In this document: in pieces, positions 6,816-14,093 of the stretch
Layout: each line of letters starts with the position of its first letter
Position numbering within the stretch: the stretch's first letter is position 1
Source of the DNA: an uncultured Burkholderiales bacterium
GTDB lineage: Bacteria; Pseudomonadota; Gammaproteobacteria; Burkholderiales; Burkholderiaceae_E
Direction: 5' to 3'
Length of the DNA stretch: 18,820 nucleotides
Assembly: GCA_903923345.1 (NCBI GenBank)
Contig: CAIXXI010000234.1
Span: 1 to 18,820 of the forward strand
Program-made: the position numbers and the translations under genes
Notes under the pieces: generated by a model
What the model was told of the DNA's origin: nothing
Databases searched by the model: none
The model's input: only the letters and a program-made list of their open reading frames with translations

Positions 6816-9173
6816 ATGTATTTAGCGGGCGCAGGGCGGCGATTCGATCGGTCAGGTTCGCGTTCGCGCTGGACGGTCGGCCCCGTGCGCGGGCTGTTCA
6901 CCGGACTCCTGACCCTGTCTGCCCTTGCGCATGCGCAAACGCCCCCGACAGCCCCGGATGCCCAGACCGACGGCTTGCCGAGAGCCAGGCTGCGGCTGGA
7001 AACCGAATTGCGCGAGCAGAACCTGAGTGCAGAGGTGCCGCGTCCGGCCTTCGGGCGCGGTGATCGGGTGAGCGGTCGAACCGATCGCGAGGTCACCTAC
7101 GAGGGCAATGCCGAGCTGCGCCGCGGCGGCATGAGCATCCAGGCCGATCGGATCACCCATTACGCAGCCGACGACGAACTCATCGCAATCGGCAATGTGC
7201 GGGTCGCGCGTGAAGGCCAGGTCTTCTTTGGGCCGCGCCTTCAGATCGGGCTCGATTCGATGCGCGGTCAGTTCGAGTCGACTCGCTTCAATCTGGCGCT
7301 CACCGGGGGGCGCGGTTCGGCGCAGCGGGTGGAGTTCGTGCGTCGAGGCGAGGTTGAATTGCACGATGCGGTCTATACCACCTGCCGGGCGCCTGATCCG
7401 GACTGGTACATGAAGGCCGACACCCTGAACATCGATGAAAACGACGATCAGGGCAGTGCGACCTGGGCGACGGTCTACTTCAAGGACCTCCCGATCTTCA
7501 AGGCACCATCGCTGGGCTTCGGTCTGAGCGAGGACCGCCGCAGCGGCTTCATGTCACCGGTACTGGGCCAGTCCTCGAGCGTCGGTCTGGAAGTGCGTAT
7601 TCCCTACTACTGGAATATCGCGACCAACCGGGACCTGCTGCTGTCGACCAACTACACCGACAAGCGTGGGTTTCAGCTCGGTGGCCTGGCCCGTTACCTC
7701 GACACGACCTACAACGGCACCACGCAATTCGAGGTCACACCGAATGACCGCGATGCCGATCGGTCGCGCTGGATGCTCAACAGCGTGCTGAATGTGACCA
7801 ACTATCAGGGCTGGACGGGTGGCTGGATCCTTCGCGGTGTGTCGGACGACAATTATTTCGTCGATTACGCCCGATCGATCGCGCAAAGCGCCGAGCGCAG
7901 CCTGCCGCGCAATGTGTTCCTGGCGCGGGGCTGGGGTGACTGGACCACCCGGCTCAATGTCATGCAGTACCAGAACATCCTGGAGGCTCGCAATGCACCG
8001 GCCTATAACCGCCTGCCTCAGCTGACCGTCACGAACGTGCAGCGTGATCGCTTGGGGATGGACATCACCGGAACCCTGGACATCAACAATTTTCGAAGGG
8101 ACCTGCCGGGGTCTGCAGAGGGGTGGCGCGCAACCGTCAATCCGTCGGTGTCGTATCCGATGGCCGGGCCGGCCTGGTACATCACACCCAAGGCCACCGT
8201 CAACGCTGCGATTTACAAGCTGGACGTAAACCCTTCAGGTCCTCTCGACATCGATCGGGTGGTCCCGGTGTTCTCGCTCGATTCAGGCATGGTGTTTGAG
8301 CGACCCGCCACGCTGCTCGGGCGTTCGATGATTCAGACGCTGGAGCCTCGCCTCTTCTACGTTTATGCGCCGTATCGTGATCAGAGTGCGATTCCGATCT
8401 TCGATTCCGGACAGGCGAGTCTGAGTTTTGCCACGCTGTTCAATGAGAACACCTACGTCGGCAGCGATCGCATAGCCGATGCGAATCAGCTGACGGCCGG
8501 TGTGGTCTCGCGGTATATCGACCCCGAAACCGGTGCCGAGCAACTGCGAATCGGACTGGCGCAGCGCCAGTATTTTTCGCCGCAGCGCGTCACGCTGCCC
8601 GGTGAAACCGTGCGCACCGATCCCCGCTCGGACGTGCTGATCGGCATCTCGGGTGCTCTGGGCGGCGGGCACTCGCTGGATGCAGGCGCGCAGTTCTCAC
8701 TGGCCAATGCCAGCCTGCCGCGCTTCGGTGTTTCCTGGCGATGGTGGCCGTCGTACAACCACCTGTTGAACCTGGCTGTGCGCTATCAGGAAAAGGACTA
8801 TGCGCAGATCGACGCCTCATGGCGCTGGCCGATTTCCGGCCGATGGAACACGCTGGGCCGAATGAACTATTCAGTGCTGCGCGAGCAAACCGATCCAGCA
8901 ACCGGGCAGATCAATCCGGTTCAACCGCAGTTGCTGGAAGGCCTGCTGGGAATCGAGTATCTGTCCGATTGCTGGGCGCTGCGATTCGTTGCCCAGCGAT
9001 TCATCACCGCAACCTCGACCCGCACCACGGCCTTGACCATGCAGTTCGAGCTGACCGGTCTGGCACGGGTCGGTCTGGATGGCTTCGAGAATATACTCAT
9101 GCGCAGCATCCCCGGTTACCGGCCGGCCGAGGTACGTCCTGTGCCGATGTCCAAGTTCACTGGCTACGAATGA
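6816..9173 (+). CDS. lptD: LPS-assembly outer-membrane protein LptD
   Basis: LptD is the outer-membrane barrel that, with LptE, inserts lipopolysaccharide into the outer leaflet. The ATG at 6816 gives 785 residues, the same as E. coli (784). A signal peptide ends in GLFTGLLTLSALAHA-Q, near residue 45. The OstA-like periplasmic domain follows (VTYEGNAELRRGGMSIQADR, IGNVRVAREGQ). The rest is barrel sequence with alternating aromatic strands, ending VGLDGFENILMRSIPGY. An ATG at 6741 falls essentially at the predicted transcription start and is rejected; a GTG at 6885 would leave a shorter signal peptide and cannot be excluded. The mature protein has only two cysteines, Cys190 (TTCRAPDPDW) and Cys719 (SDCWALRF). 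Its stop overlaps the surA start by 4 bp. Confidence 0.96.
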   Translation: MYLAGAGRRFDRSGSRSRWTVGPVRGLFTGLLTLSALAHAQTPPTAPDAQTDGLPRARLRLETELREQNLSAEVPRPAFGRGDRVSGRTDREVTYEGNAELRRGGMSIQADRITHYAADDELIAIGNVRVAREGQVFFGPRLQIGLDSMRGQFESTRFNLALTGGRGSAQRVEFVRRGEVELHDAVYTTCRAPDPDWYMKADTLNIDENDDQGSATWATVYFKDLPIFKAPSLGFGLSEDRRSGFMSPVLGQSSSVGLEVRIPYYWNIATNRDLLLSTNYTDKRGFQLGGLARYLDTTYNGTTQFEVTPNDRDADRSRWMLNSVLNVTNYQGWTGGWILRGVSDDNYFVDYARSIAQSAERSLPRNVFLARGWGDWTTRLNVMQYQNILEARNAPAYNRLPQLTVTNVQRDRLGMDITGTLDINNFRRDLPGSAEGWRATVNPSVSYPMAGPAWYITPKATVNAAIYKLDVNPSGPLDIDRVVPVFSLDSGMVFERPATLLGRSMIQTLEPRLFYVYAPYRDQSAIPIFDSGQASLSFATLFNENTYVGSDRIADANQLTAGVVSRYIDPETGAEQLRIGLAQRQYFSPQRVTLPGETVRTDPRSDVLIGISGALGGGHSLDAGAQFSLANASLPRFGVSWRWWPSYNHLLNLAVRYQEKDYAQIDASWRWPISGRWNTLGRMNYSVLREQTDPATGQINPVQPQLLEGLLGIEYLSDCWALRFVAQRFITATSTRTTALTMQFELTGLARVGLDGFENILMRSIPGYRPAEVRPVPMSKFTGYE

Positions 9174-10531
9174 ATATCAAGCTGTTTTCCCGATTGACGG
9201 TGCTGCTGTGTGCGGTCTTCAGTGGTCAGGCCATGGGCCAGTTGCGCATGACGCCACCGCCGTCCGCACCGACGTTTCAGGCGGTCTCTGCCCGGACTGA
9301 CCCCAGGCTCGTCGACCGCGTGGTGGCCATCGTCAACAGCGAGGCCATCACCGAACTCGAGTTGCAGAAGAAGACCCAGACGATCGTGCGGCGCCTCAGG
9401 GGCCAGGGCACCGAATTGCCGCCACTCGAGGTGGTCAAGCCTCAGGTGCTTGAGCGGATGATTTCGGATCTGGCTGTGCAGCAGGCAGCCCGTGATCTGG
9501 GTATCCGGGTTGATGAGGCGATCATTGACCGGGCAGTCGGCCGGATCGCACAGGACGCGAACCTCAGTGTGGCGCAGTTCCGCGACAAGGTCGAAGCCGA
9601 CGGCGCGGGCGGTTTTGCTGCCTTTCGTCAGGAAGTGACCAGCGAGCTGATCATCAGCCGGATCCGGGAGCGCGAAATCGAGGCTCGGGTTCAGGTCTCC
9701 GAGGCCGAAATCAACGCCTACCTCGAGGAGCAGAAAACCGCTGCGCCCGAGTTCAACATTTCCCAGATCCTGGTGCGGGTTCCAGAAGGGGCCTCGGCCG
9801 CCGAGGTGGCCCGCCTGTCTGCAAAAGCAGAGACCATTGCCCGGGGTGCTCGCAGTGGAATCGATTTCAGTCGAATCCTGGCAAGCTACGAGGCGACCGG
9901 AGAGCCGGTGGTCGGCGGCAACATGGGCATGCGTCGCGGTGATCAGATCCCGCCTCTCTTCATGGATGCGGTCAAGCCACTGGTACCGGGCGATGTGGCG
10001 CCCGTCGTGCGCAGCCCCGCAGGCTTTCATGTGCTCAAGCTCGATGATCGGCGCGGTGCGGATGGAGGATCGTCCGCAGCCCCCGTGCGTCAGACCCGGG
10101 CTCGCCATATCCTCATCCGGACCAATGAACTCAACAGCGAGCCAGAGGTGTTGCGCCGACTCACTGAGGTCCGCGAGCGCCTGATGGCCAAGTCGGTTGA
10201 ATTTCCCGACATGGCCCGTCAGTACTCGGCGGATGGCAGTGCGCCCCAGGGCGGGGATCTCGGATGGGTCTATCCCGGTGACACCGTGCCTGAATTCGAG
10301 AACGCCATGAATGCGCTCAAGCCAGGCGAGATCAGTGAACCGGTGCGCTCCCCGTTCGGCTTCCACCTCATCCAGGTGGTTGATCGTCGCACCGATGAGG
10401 CCTCGCCCGAGCGGGTTCGATCCGCTGCCCGTGGCGCGATTCGCACTCGCAAGTCCAATGAGGCCTTCGCCGAATGGGTTGCGCAGGCGCGCGACAAGGC
10501 CTACGTCGAGTACCGCCTCGAAGAACGTTGA
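9170..10531 (+). CDS. surA: Periplasmic chaperone / peptidyl-prolyl isomerase SurA
   Basis: SurA escorts unfolded outer-membrane proteins, including LptD, across the periplasm to the BAM complex. The 453-residue protein has a signal peptide (MNIKLFSRLTVLLCAVFSGQ, cleaved near AMG-Q) and an N-terminal chaperone domain from VDRVVAIVNSEAIT. Two parvulin domains follow: the first from EFNISQILVRVPEG at residue 194, the second from QTRARHILIRTNEL at residue 308 with QGGDLGWVYPGDTVPEFE and PFGFHLIQVVDRR. It is slightly longer than E. coli SurA (428). The ATG overlaps the lptD stop as ATGA, which fixes the start. Its own stop overlaps the rsmA start. In E. coli and Pseudomonas pdxA separates surA from rsmA; here it does not. 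Confidence 0.96.
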   Translation: MNIKLFSRLTVLLCAVFSGQAMGQLRMTPPPSAPTFQAVSARTDPRLVDRVVAIVNSEAITELELQKKTQTIVRRLRGQGTELPPLEVVKPQVLERMISDLAVQQAARDLGIRVDEAIIDRAVGRIAQDANLSVAQFRDKVEADGAGGFAAFRQEVTSELIISRIREREIEARVQVSEAEINAYLEEQKTAAPEFNISQILVRVPEGASAAEVARLSAKAETIARGARSGIDFSRILASYEATGEPVVGGNMGMRRGDQIPPLFMDAVKPLVPGDVAPVVRSPAGFHVLKLDDRRGADGGSSAAPVRQTRARHILIRTNELNSEPEVLRRLTEVRERLMAKSVEFPDMARQYSADGSAPQGGDLGWVYPGDTVPEFENAMNALKPGEISEPVRSPFGFHLIQVVDRRTDEASPERVRSAARGAIRTRKSNEAFAEWVAQARDKAYVEYRLEER

Positions 10532-11325
10532 AGCACGCACCGCGCAAGCGCTTCGGCCAGCACTTCCTGACCGATGGATCGGTCATCAATGCAATCGTTG
10601 ATGCGATCGCTCCGCGAGAGGACCAACGAATCGTCGAGATCGGCCCCGGGCTGGGCGCGCTGACGGCTGGGCTGATGGAGCGGATCGCTCACATGGACGC
10701 AGTCGAGATCGATCGGGATCTGGTGGCTCGCCTGCGAAGACGCTGGTCGGCCGAGCGGCTGACTGTCCATGAGGCAGATGCCCTCGAATTCGATTTCGCT
10801 GCGCTCGCGCAGGCGGGCCCGCTGCGCCTGGTCGGCAACCTGCCCTACAACATCTCGAGTCCGCTGCTGATCGGCTTGCTGTCGCATCAGGGTGCGATCC
10901 GGGATCAGCACTTCATGCTGCAAAAGGAGGTCGTCGAGCGGATGGCTGCGCCGCATGGCTGCGCCGAGTACGGCCGCCTGAGCGTGATGCTGCAGGCCTT
11001 TCATCAGGTGGTTCATTTGTTCGATGTGCCGCCGGAAGCATTTGATCCGCCGCCGCGAGTCGACTCCGCCGTGGTTCGACTCATCCCCCGCGCCCAGCCC
11101 TTGGTGCTCGATTTGCATTCGCTCGAACGCCTGATGTCGGTTGCGTTCGCGCAGCGGCGCAAGATGCTTCGAGGTCATGTGCTGCCGTGGCTGCGCGAGC
11201 AGGGCATTGATCCGGATGAGCCTGGCTTTGCGCTGGAACCGACCGCGCGCCCGGAGCAGATCCCGGTCGAGCAATGGGCCAGAGTCGCCGATGCGCTGTA
11301 CAGGGCGCGTCAGGCCCGTTCCTGA
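10528..11325 (+). CDS. rsmA: 16S rRNA (adenine1518/1519-N6)-dimethyltransferase RsmA (KsgA)
   Basis: RsmA dimethylates two adjacent adenines near the 3' end of 16S rRNA with SAM and acts as a late checkpoint in 30S assembly. The protein has APRKRFGQHFLTDGSVI at its start, the SAM-binding motif VEIGPGLGALTAGL and the catalytic NLPYNISSPLL. Further conserved segments are MLQKEVVERM and VAFAQRRKMLRG. The start is taken as TTG at 10528, overlapping the surA stop as TTGA. This gives 265 residues (E. coli 273) and puts the conserved KRFGQHFL where the family has it. The nearest upstream in-frame ATG (10474) lies inside surA. No strong ribosome site is visible, consistent with coupling. Neither pdxA nor apaG flanks it. 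Confidence 0.95.
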   Translation: MKHAPRKRFGQHFLTDGSVINAIVDAIAPREDQRIVEIGPGLGALTAGLMERIAHMDAVEIDRDLVARLRRRWSAERLTVHEADALEFDFAALAQAGPLRLVGNLPYNISSPLLIGLLSHQGAIRDQHFMLQKEVVERMAAPHGCAEYGRLSVMLQAFHQVVHLFDVPPEAFDPPPRVDSAVVRLIPRAQPLVLDLHSLERLMSVAFAQRRKMLRGHVLPWLREQGIDPDEPGFALEPTARPEQIPVEQWARVADALYRARQARS

Positions 11326-11351
11326 GATCACATTCAATCCAAAGGGCTGCG

Positions 11352-11987
11352 ATGTACCTGCCTGCGCACTTCAAGACGGACGATCTGGATCGACTCGATG
11401 AGCTCGCCGCTCACGATCCCTTCGCCACGCTGGTGACGATCGTGGATGGCGAACCTTTCGCCACCCACCTGCCGGTGATGCTCGAGCGTGCACACGATCG
11501 GGTCACGCTGCGCGGCCACTGGGCCCGTCCTAATGCGCAGTGGAAGTCGGCTGTGGGCCAGCGGGCCTTGTGCATCATCCATGGCCCACATGCCTACGTG
11601 TCGCCCAACTACTATCCCGACCCGGATCGGCGTGTGCCGACCTGGAATTACGCGACCGCCCATCTGCGTGGCCCGCTGCGACTGATCGAGGAACCCCAGG
11701 AGTTGCTGGCCCTGGGATCGGCGCTGTCCGATCACTTCGAGTCTGGATCGTCCAAGCCCTGGTCGCTGGCCGCAGCCAATCGATCGCTTGATTCAATGGC
11801 AGCCGGGATCGTCGGCTTCGAGATGTCGATCGAGCAGATCGATCTCAAGTTCAAGATGAACCAGAACCATCCGATCGAAAATGCCGAGGGCGTGGCCCGG
11901 GCCTTTCAGGCAAGCGATGATCGGGATGCGCAGCTGCTGGGGCGCTGGATGCAGGCCGATGTCACCCGACGGCGCAGCACCGGCTAA
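11352..11987 (+). CDS. PaiB/FMN-binding negative transcriptional regulator family protein
   Basis: This 211-residue protein belongs to the PaiB-like family (FMN_bind_2), named for a Bacillus subtilis protein reported to repress sporulation and protease genes. The fold is a flavin-binding split barrel and the true biochemical role is unclear for most members. Recognisable pieces are the N-terminal MYLPAHF, ATLVTIVDGEPFATHLPV, GHWARPNAQW, HAYVSPNYYP, the invariant VPTWNYATAHLRG and, near the C-terminus, IVGFEMSIEQIDLKFKMNQN. Length fits the family (about 205-215). An AAAGGG ribosome site precedes the ATG by about 5 bases. It follows rsmA by 26 bp on the same strand, so it may share that transcript. 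A strong hairpin begins just before its stop codon. DNA regulation here is not shown by the sequence. Confidence 0.87.
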   Translation: MYLPAHFKTDDLDRLDELAAHDPFATLVTIVDGEPFATHLPVMLERAHDRVTLRGHWARPNAQWKSAVGQRALCIIHGPHAYVSPNYYPDPDRRVPTWNYATAHLRGPLRLIEEPQELLALGSALSDHFESGSSKPWSLAAANRSLDSMAAGIVGFEMSIEQIDLKFKMNQNHPIENAEGVARAFQASDDRDAQLLGRWMQADVTRRRSTG

Positions 11988-12006
11988 GGCCGGATGCCGG
12001 TGCGCC
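11977..12006 (+). terminator. GC-rich hairpin at the end of the PaiB-like gene, possible terminator or attenuator
   Basis: GCACCGGC (11977-11984) and GCCGGTGC (11996-12003) form a perfect 8 bp stem around an 11 nt loop that contains the TAA stop. Three more base pairs can form outside a small bulge (GGC at 11971-11973 with GCC at 12004-12006). There is no T-run after it, so it is not a classical intrinsic terminator. It could support factor-dependent termination or mark the end of the lptD-surA-rsmA transcript before the toxin-antitoxin promoter. Confidence 0.4.
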
Positions 12007-12014
12007 ATCGGACT

Positions 12015-12059
12015 GTTCGTCTGCCCTTACCGAATTAGAATGTAAGGAGAAGGACGAAC
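12015..12059 (+). promoter_or_regulatory. vapB promoter with an operator-like two-block inverted repeat
   Basis: A TAGAAT -10 box lies at 12036-12041. Around it are two nested inverted blocks: GTTCGTC (12015-12021) with GACGAAC (12053-12059), and CCTTAC (12025-12030) with GTAAGG (12042-12047). Inter-block spacers are 3 and 5 bases and the central loop is 11 bases, holding the -10 box. No good -35 is seen. VapB/AbrB-type antitoxins usually repress their own operon by binding such palindromes, so this is a likely autoregulatory operator; that is inference from family behaviour and position. Confidence 0.6.
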
Positions 12060-12075
12060 GAGACAGGATTCGATC

Positions 12076-12354
12076 ATGTTTGTCACACTCACCAGCAAGG
12101 GTCAGGTCACGCTGCCCAAGGAAATCCGCGACCGGCTCGGTCTGGATGCGGGTTCGATCCTGGATTTCGAGATTCAGGCCGACAACACGATCATCGCTCG
12201 GCACGTTCAGCCAGACGCCAGGCGCATCCGCGGACTGCTCAAGTCGCCGCATGCTGCTGCGCTGAGCGTCGAGCAGATGGATGAAGCCATCTCCAGGCAC
12301 TTGCGGGAACAGCACGCCGCGGCACCTCCAGGCGGAAAAACCACTGGCCAATGA
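12076..12354 (+). CDS. AbrB/MazE-fold antitoxin of a VapBC-type toxin-antitoxin pair
   Basis: The 92-residue protein has a SpoVT/AbrB DNA-binding domain over residues 1-45. It reads VTLTSKGQVTLPKEIRDRLG, then LDAGSILDFEIQ, the classical swapped-hairpin fold of these antitoxins. Such proteins dimerise, bind the operator upstream and use their C-terminal tail to block the partner toxin. The tail here (about residues 48-92) carries SVEQMDEAISRHLRE and a loose end APPGGKTTGQ. An AGGA ribosome site lies about 7 bases before the ATG. The stop overlaps the toxin start as ATGA, the usual tight coupling of antitoxin before toxin. A preceding dyad is the probable autoregulatory site. The pair is inserted between the rsmA transcript and the convergent gloA gene. 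Confidence 0.92.
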   Translation: MFVTLTSKGQVTLPKEIRDRLGLDAGSILDFEIQADNTIIARHVQPDARRIRGLLKSPHAAALSVEQMDEAISRHLREQHAAAPPGGKTTGQ

Positions 12355-12746
12355 TCGGCATCGACACGAACATGCTGCTGCGCCTTTGGCTCAACGATGA
12401 GCCGGCGCAGAACAGGCGCATCGATGCACTGCTGGCAGAGCATGGCTCAACCCCCGGCTCCTTACTGGTGACGGATGTTGTCCTGGTGGAGGCGGTCTGG
12501 ACCCTGAAGTCCGCTTTCAGCCAGGGCAAGAGCGCTCAGTTGATCGCAGTGCGCAGCCTGCTGAAGGAGACTGCGTTCGCCTTCGAGGATCGTGAGGCGG
12601 TTTTAGCAGCGGCCATGCTGTTCGAAGCAGGCTCCTGTGGATTCTCTGATTGCCTGATCGTCGCCAAGCACGCCAGGCAGGGCTGCGACTTCACCGCAAC
12701 CCTCGAACGAGGCATGCGCAAGTTGCCAGCGGTGAAACTGATCTGA
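12351..12746 (+). CDS. PIN-domain ribonuclease toxin (VapC-like)
   Basis: PIN-domain toxins are Mg-dependent ribonucleases that cleave specific RNAs, often tRNA or rRNA, when the antitoxin is lost. The 131-residue length is typical. The acidic site is visible as Asp5 (MIGIDTNMLLRLWL), Glu47 (VVLVEAVWTL) and Asp100 (GFSDCLIVAKHA). The fourth position, normally Asp in a T-F-D context near the C-terminus, reads TLERGM, so it is probably Glu119, a conservative change. The start ATG overlaps the antitoxin stop by 4 bp. Downstream it converges on gloA with 46 bp between them and no clear terminator. RNA target cannot be read from sequence. Confidence 0.92.
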   Translation: MIGIDTNMLLRLWLNDEPAQNRRIDALLAEHGSTPGSLLVTDVVLVEAVWTLKSAFSQGKSAQLIAVRSLLKETAFAFEDREAVLAAAMLFEAGSCGFSDCLIVAKHARQGCDFTATLERGMRKLPAVKLI

Positions 12747-12792
12747 CCGGAAACCCGCATGGATGCCCGATCTTCGGCTGGTTCAGGATGGG

Positions 12793-13176
12793 CTAACGAC
12801 GTTCAATCAGCTCAATCTTGTAACCGTCCGGATCCTGGACAAACGCGATGACCGTGCTGCCGCCCTTGACCGGCCCGGCATCCCGAGTGACGGAGCCGCC
12901 AGCGGCCTTGATGCGGGCACAGGCCGCAGCCGCATCGTCCACGCCGATGGCGATGTGGCCATAGGCTGAGCCCAATTCGTACTGGTTCACGCCGTAGTTG
13001 TAGGTCAGTTCGAGTTCGGCATGGTCGGGGTTGTTGCCGTAGCCGACGAAGGCCAGCGAATACTTCTGTTCGGGGCGGTCGGTCGTCCGCAGCAGTTTCA
13101 TGTCGAGCATCTGGGTGTAGAAGTCGATCGAGCGTTGCAGGTCGCCGACCCGAAGCATGGTGTGCAGGATGCGCAT
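12793..13176 (-). CDS. gloA: Lactoylglutathione lyase (glyoxalase I)
   Basis: Glyoxalase I converts the hemithioacetal of methylglyoxal and glutathione to S-lactoylglutathione, the first step of methylglyoxal detoxification. The 127-residue protein is very close to E. coli GloA: MRILHTMLRVGDLQRSIDFY at the start, KYSLAFVGYG, YELGSAYGHIAIGVD and GPVKGGSTVIAFVQDPDGYK. The four metal ligands of the Ni-dependent bacterial type are all in place: His5, Glu56, His74 and Glu122. The ATG at 13176 matches the E. coli N-terminus exactly. A TTG at 13188 overlapping the upstream stop would add four residues and is possible but less likely. It lies 8 bp after the YgjP-type gene and is last in the minus-strand glyQ-glyS run, converging with the toxin gene. 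Confidence 0.96.
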   Translation of the reverse strand: MRILHTMLRVGDLQRSIDFYTQMLDMKLLRTTDRPEQKYSLAFVGYGNNPDHAELELTYNYGVNQYELGSAYGHIAIGVDDAAAACARIKAAGGSVTRDAGPVKGGSTVIAFVQDPDGYKIELIERR

Positions 13177-13184
13177 GGCAGTTT

Positions 13185-14093
13185 TCAACTCATCGTGAGG
13201 TCATCGGGGAAATCCTTGAGCTGACGTCGTGCGCTCTCGAATTCAGGCAGCAACGACTGCACCGTGGCCCAGAAGCGGGGTCCATGGTTCATCTCGCGCA
13301 GATGGGCCAGTTCGTGGACGATGACGTAGTCCACGATATCGATCGGAAAGTGCACCAGCCGCCAGTTCAGACGAATCGAACCATCGGCTGCACAGCTGCC
13401 CCAGCGCGTGCGGGCTGAAGACAGCCGCCAGCGGGTCGGTTCGACACCCAGGCGGGGGCAATAGATGGCCAGCCGCTCGGCGAAGACCTGTCTCGCCTGG
13501 CTTTGCATCCAGGCCTTCACCGCATTGCTCAGTTGTTCGGTGTCGGCATCTGGCGGCAGTCCGATTCGCAGCTCGCCGTCCGGCTGCAGGCTGGTGCCTC
13601 GAGCTGCGACATCGATGCGCATCACCAGGCGTTGTCCGAGCAGCGTCACGGTGGCACCGTCTTCCCACTTCACGGCCAGTCGCTCGCGACGCTGGGCGTG
13701 GTCGCGCCACTCGACCAGCTTGCGAAGAATCCAGGATTCCTTTTCGATCAGGGCTGCATCGATTTCGGCGATCGAGACCCAGCGCGGCGCGGTCACCCGC
13801 AGACCCGAGTCATCGACGCAAAAGCCGATCGTGCGCCGACGGGATCGCCGCAACTGGTACTCCACCGGATGATCGCCCAGGCGGGTGACGCGTCGCGACA
13901 CCGAAGGCGAAGCCCTGCCCGGGTGAGCGATCGGGTCGGGCGGCAAGGGACGTGACACCGGCGGTCGGGTCGGGCTGCGCAGTGTCGGTGCAGACAGGTC
14001 GGTTGCAGCGGCCGGTGTGCTGTCGAAGAGGGGCAGGGTCAGTTGCAGCATCGCCTGGCCGGCTTCCCGTGTGAGGTCAAGCAGCCGCTTCAT
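13185..14093 (-). CDS. YgjP/SprT-like zinc metallopeptidase (M48-type) with a proline-rich N-terminal extension
   Basis: This family (DUF45, YgjP-like) are cytosolic zinc-dependent proteins of poorly known substrate, resembling SprT and M48 peptidases. The zinc site is HELAHLREMNHGPRFW (His260, Glu261, His264, second His270 with the ATG at 14093). Upstream are the typical ARTRWGSCAADGSIRLNWRL and RRTIGFCVDDSGLRVTAPRW. The core would be about 220-240 residues. Here it is preceded by some 65 residues rich in Pro, Ser and Arg (SPTRPPVSRPLPPDP), probably disordered. The start is uncertain: ATG 14093 (302 aa) overlaps plsC by 17 bp, while ATG 14051 (288 aa) leaves a 25 bp gap; neither has a strong ribosome site. 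It sits between plsC and gloA. Confidence 0.88.
   Translation of the reverse strand: MKRLLDLTREAGQAMLQLTLPLFDSTPAAATDLSAPTLRSPTRPPVSRPLPPDPIAHPGRASPSVSRRVTRLGDHPVEYQLRRSRRRTIGFCVDDSGLRVTAPRWVSIAEIDAALIEKESWILRKLVEWRDHAQRRERLAVKWEDGATVTLLGQRLVMRIDVAARGTSLQPDGELRIGLPPDADTEQLSNAVKAWMQSQARQVFAERLAIYCPRLGVEPTRWRLSSARTRWGSCAADGSIRLNWRLVHFPIDIVDYVIVHELAHLREMNHGPRFWATVQSLLPEFESARRQLKDFPDDLTMS

Noticed and set aside
6695..7096. Upstream extension of the amgK reading frame into lptD
   Set aside because: A good AGGAG site sits before the ATG at 6694, where the family N-terminus begins; the extension is antisense to lptD.
8741..9169. Upstream extension of the surA reading frame inside lptD
   Set aside because: The added 143 codons overlap the conserved lptD barrel end, and the signal peptide at 9170 marks the true surA start.
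9164..10540. 458-codon open frame on the minus strand opposite surA
   Set aside because: It lies exactly antisense to a well-supported surA and its translation has no domain I recognise. Long antisense open frames are expected at this GC content.
12747..12792. Possible shared terminator between the convergent toxin and gloA genes
   Set aside because: Only a 4 bp CCGA/TCGG stem is present, too weak to call.
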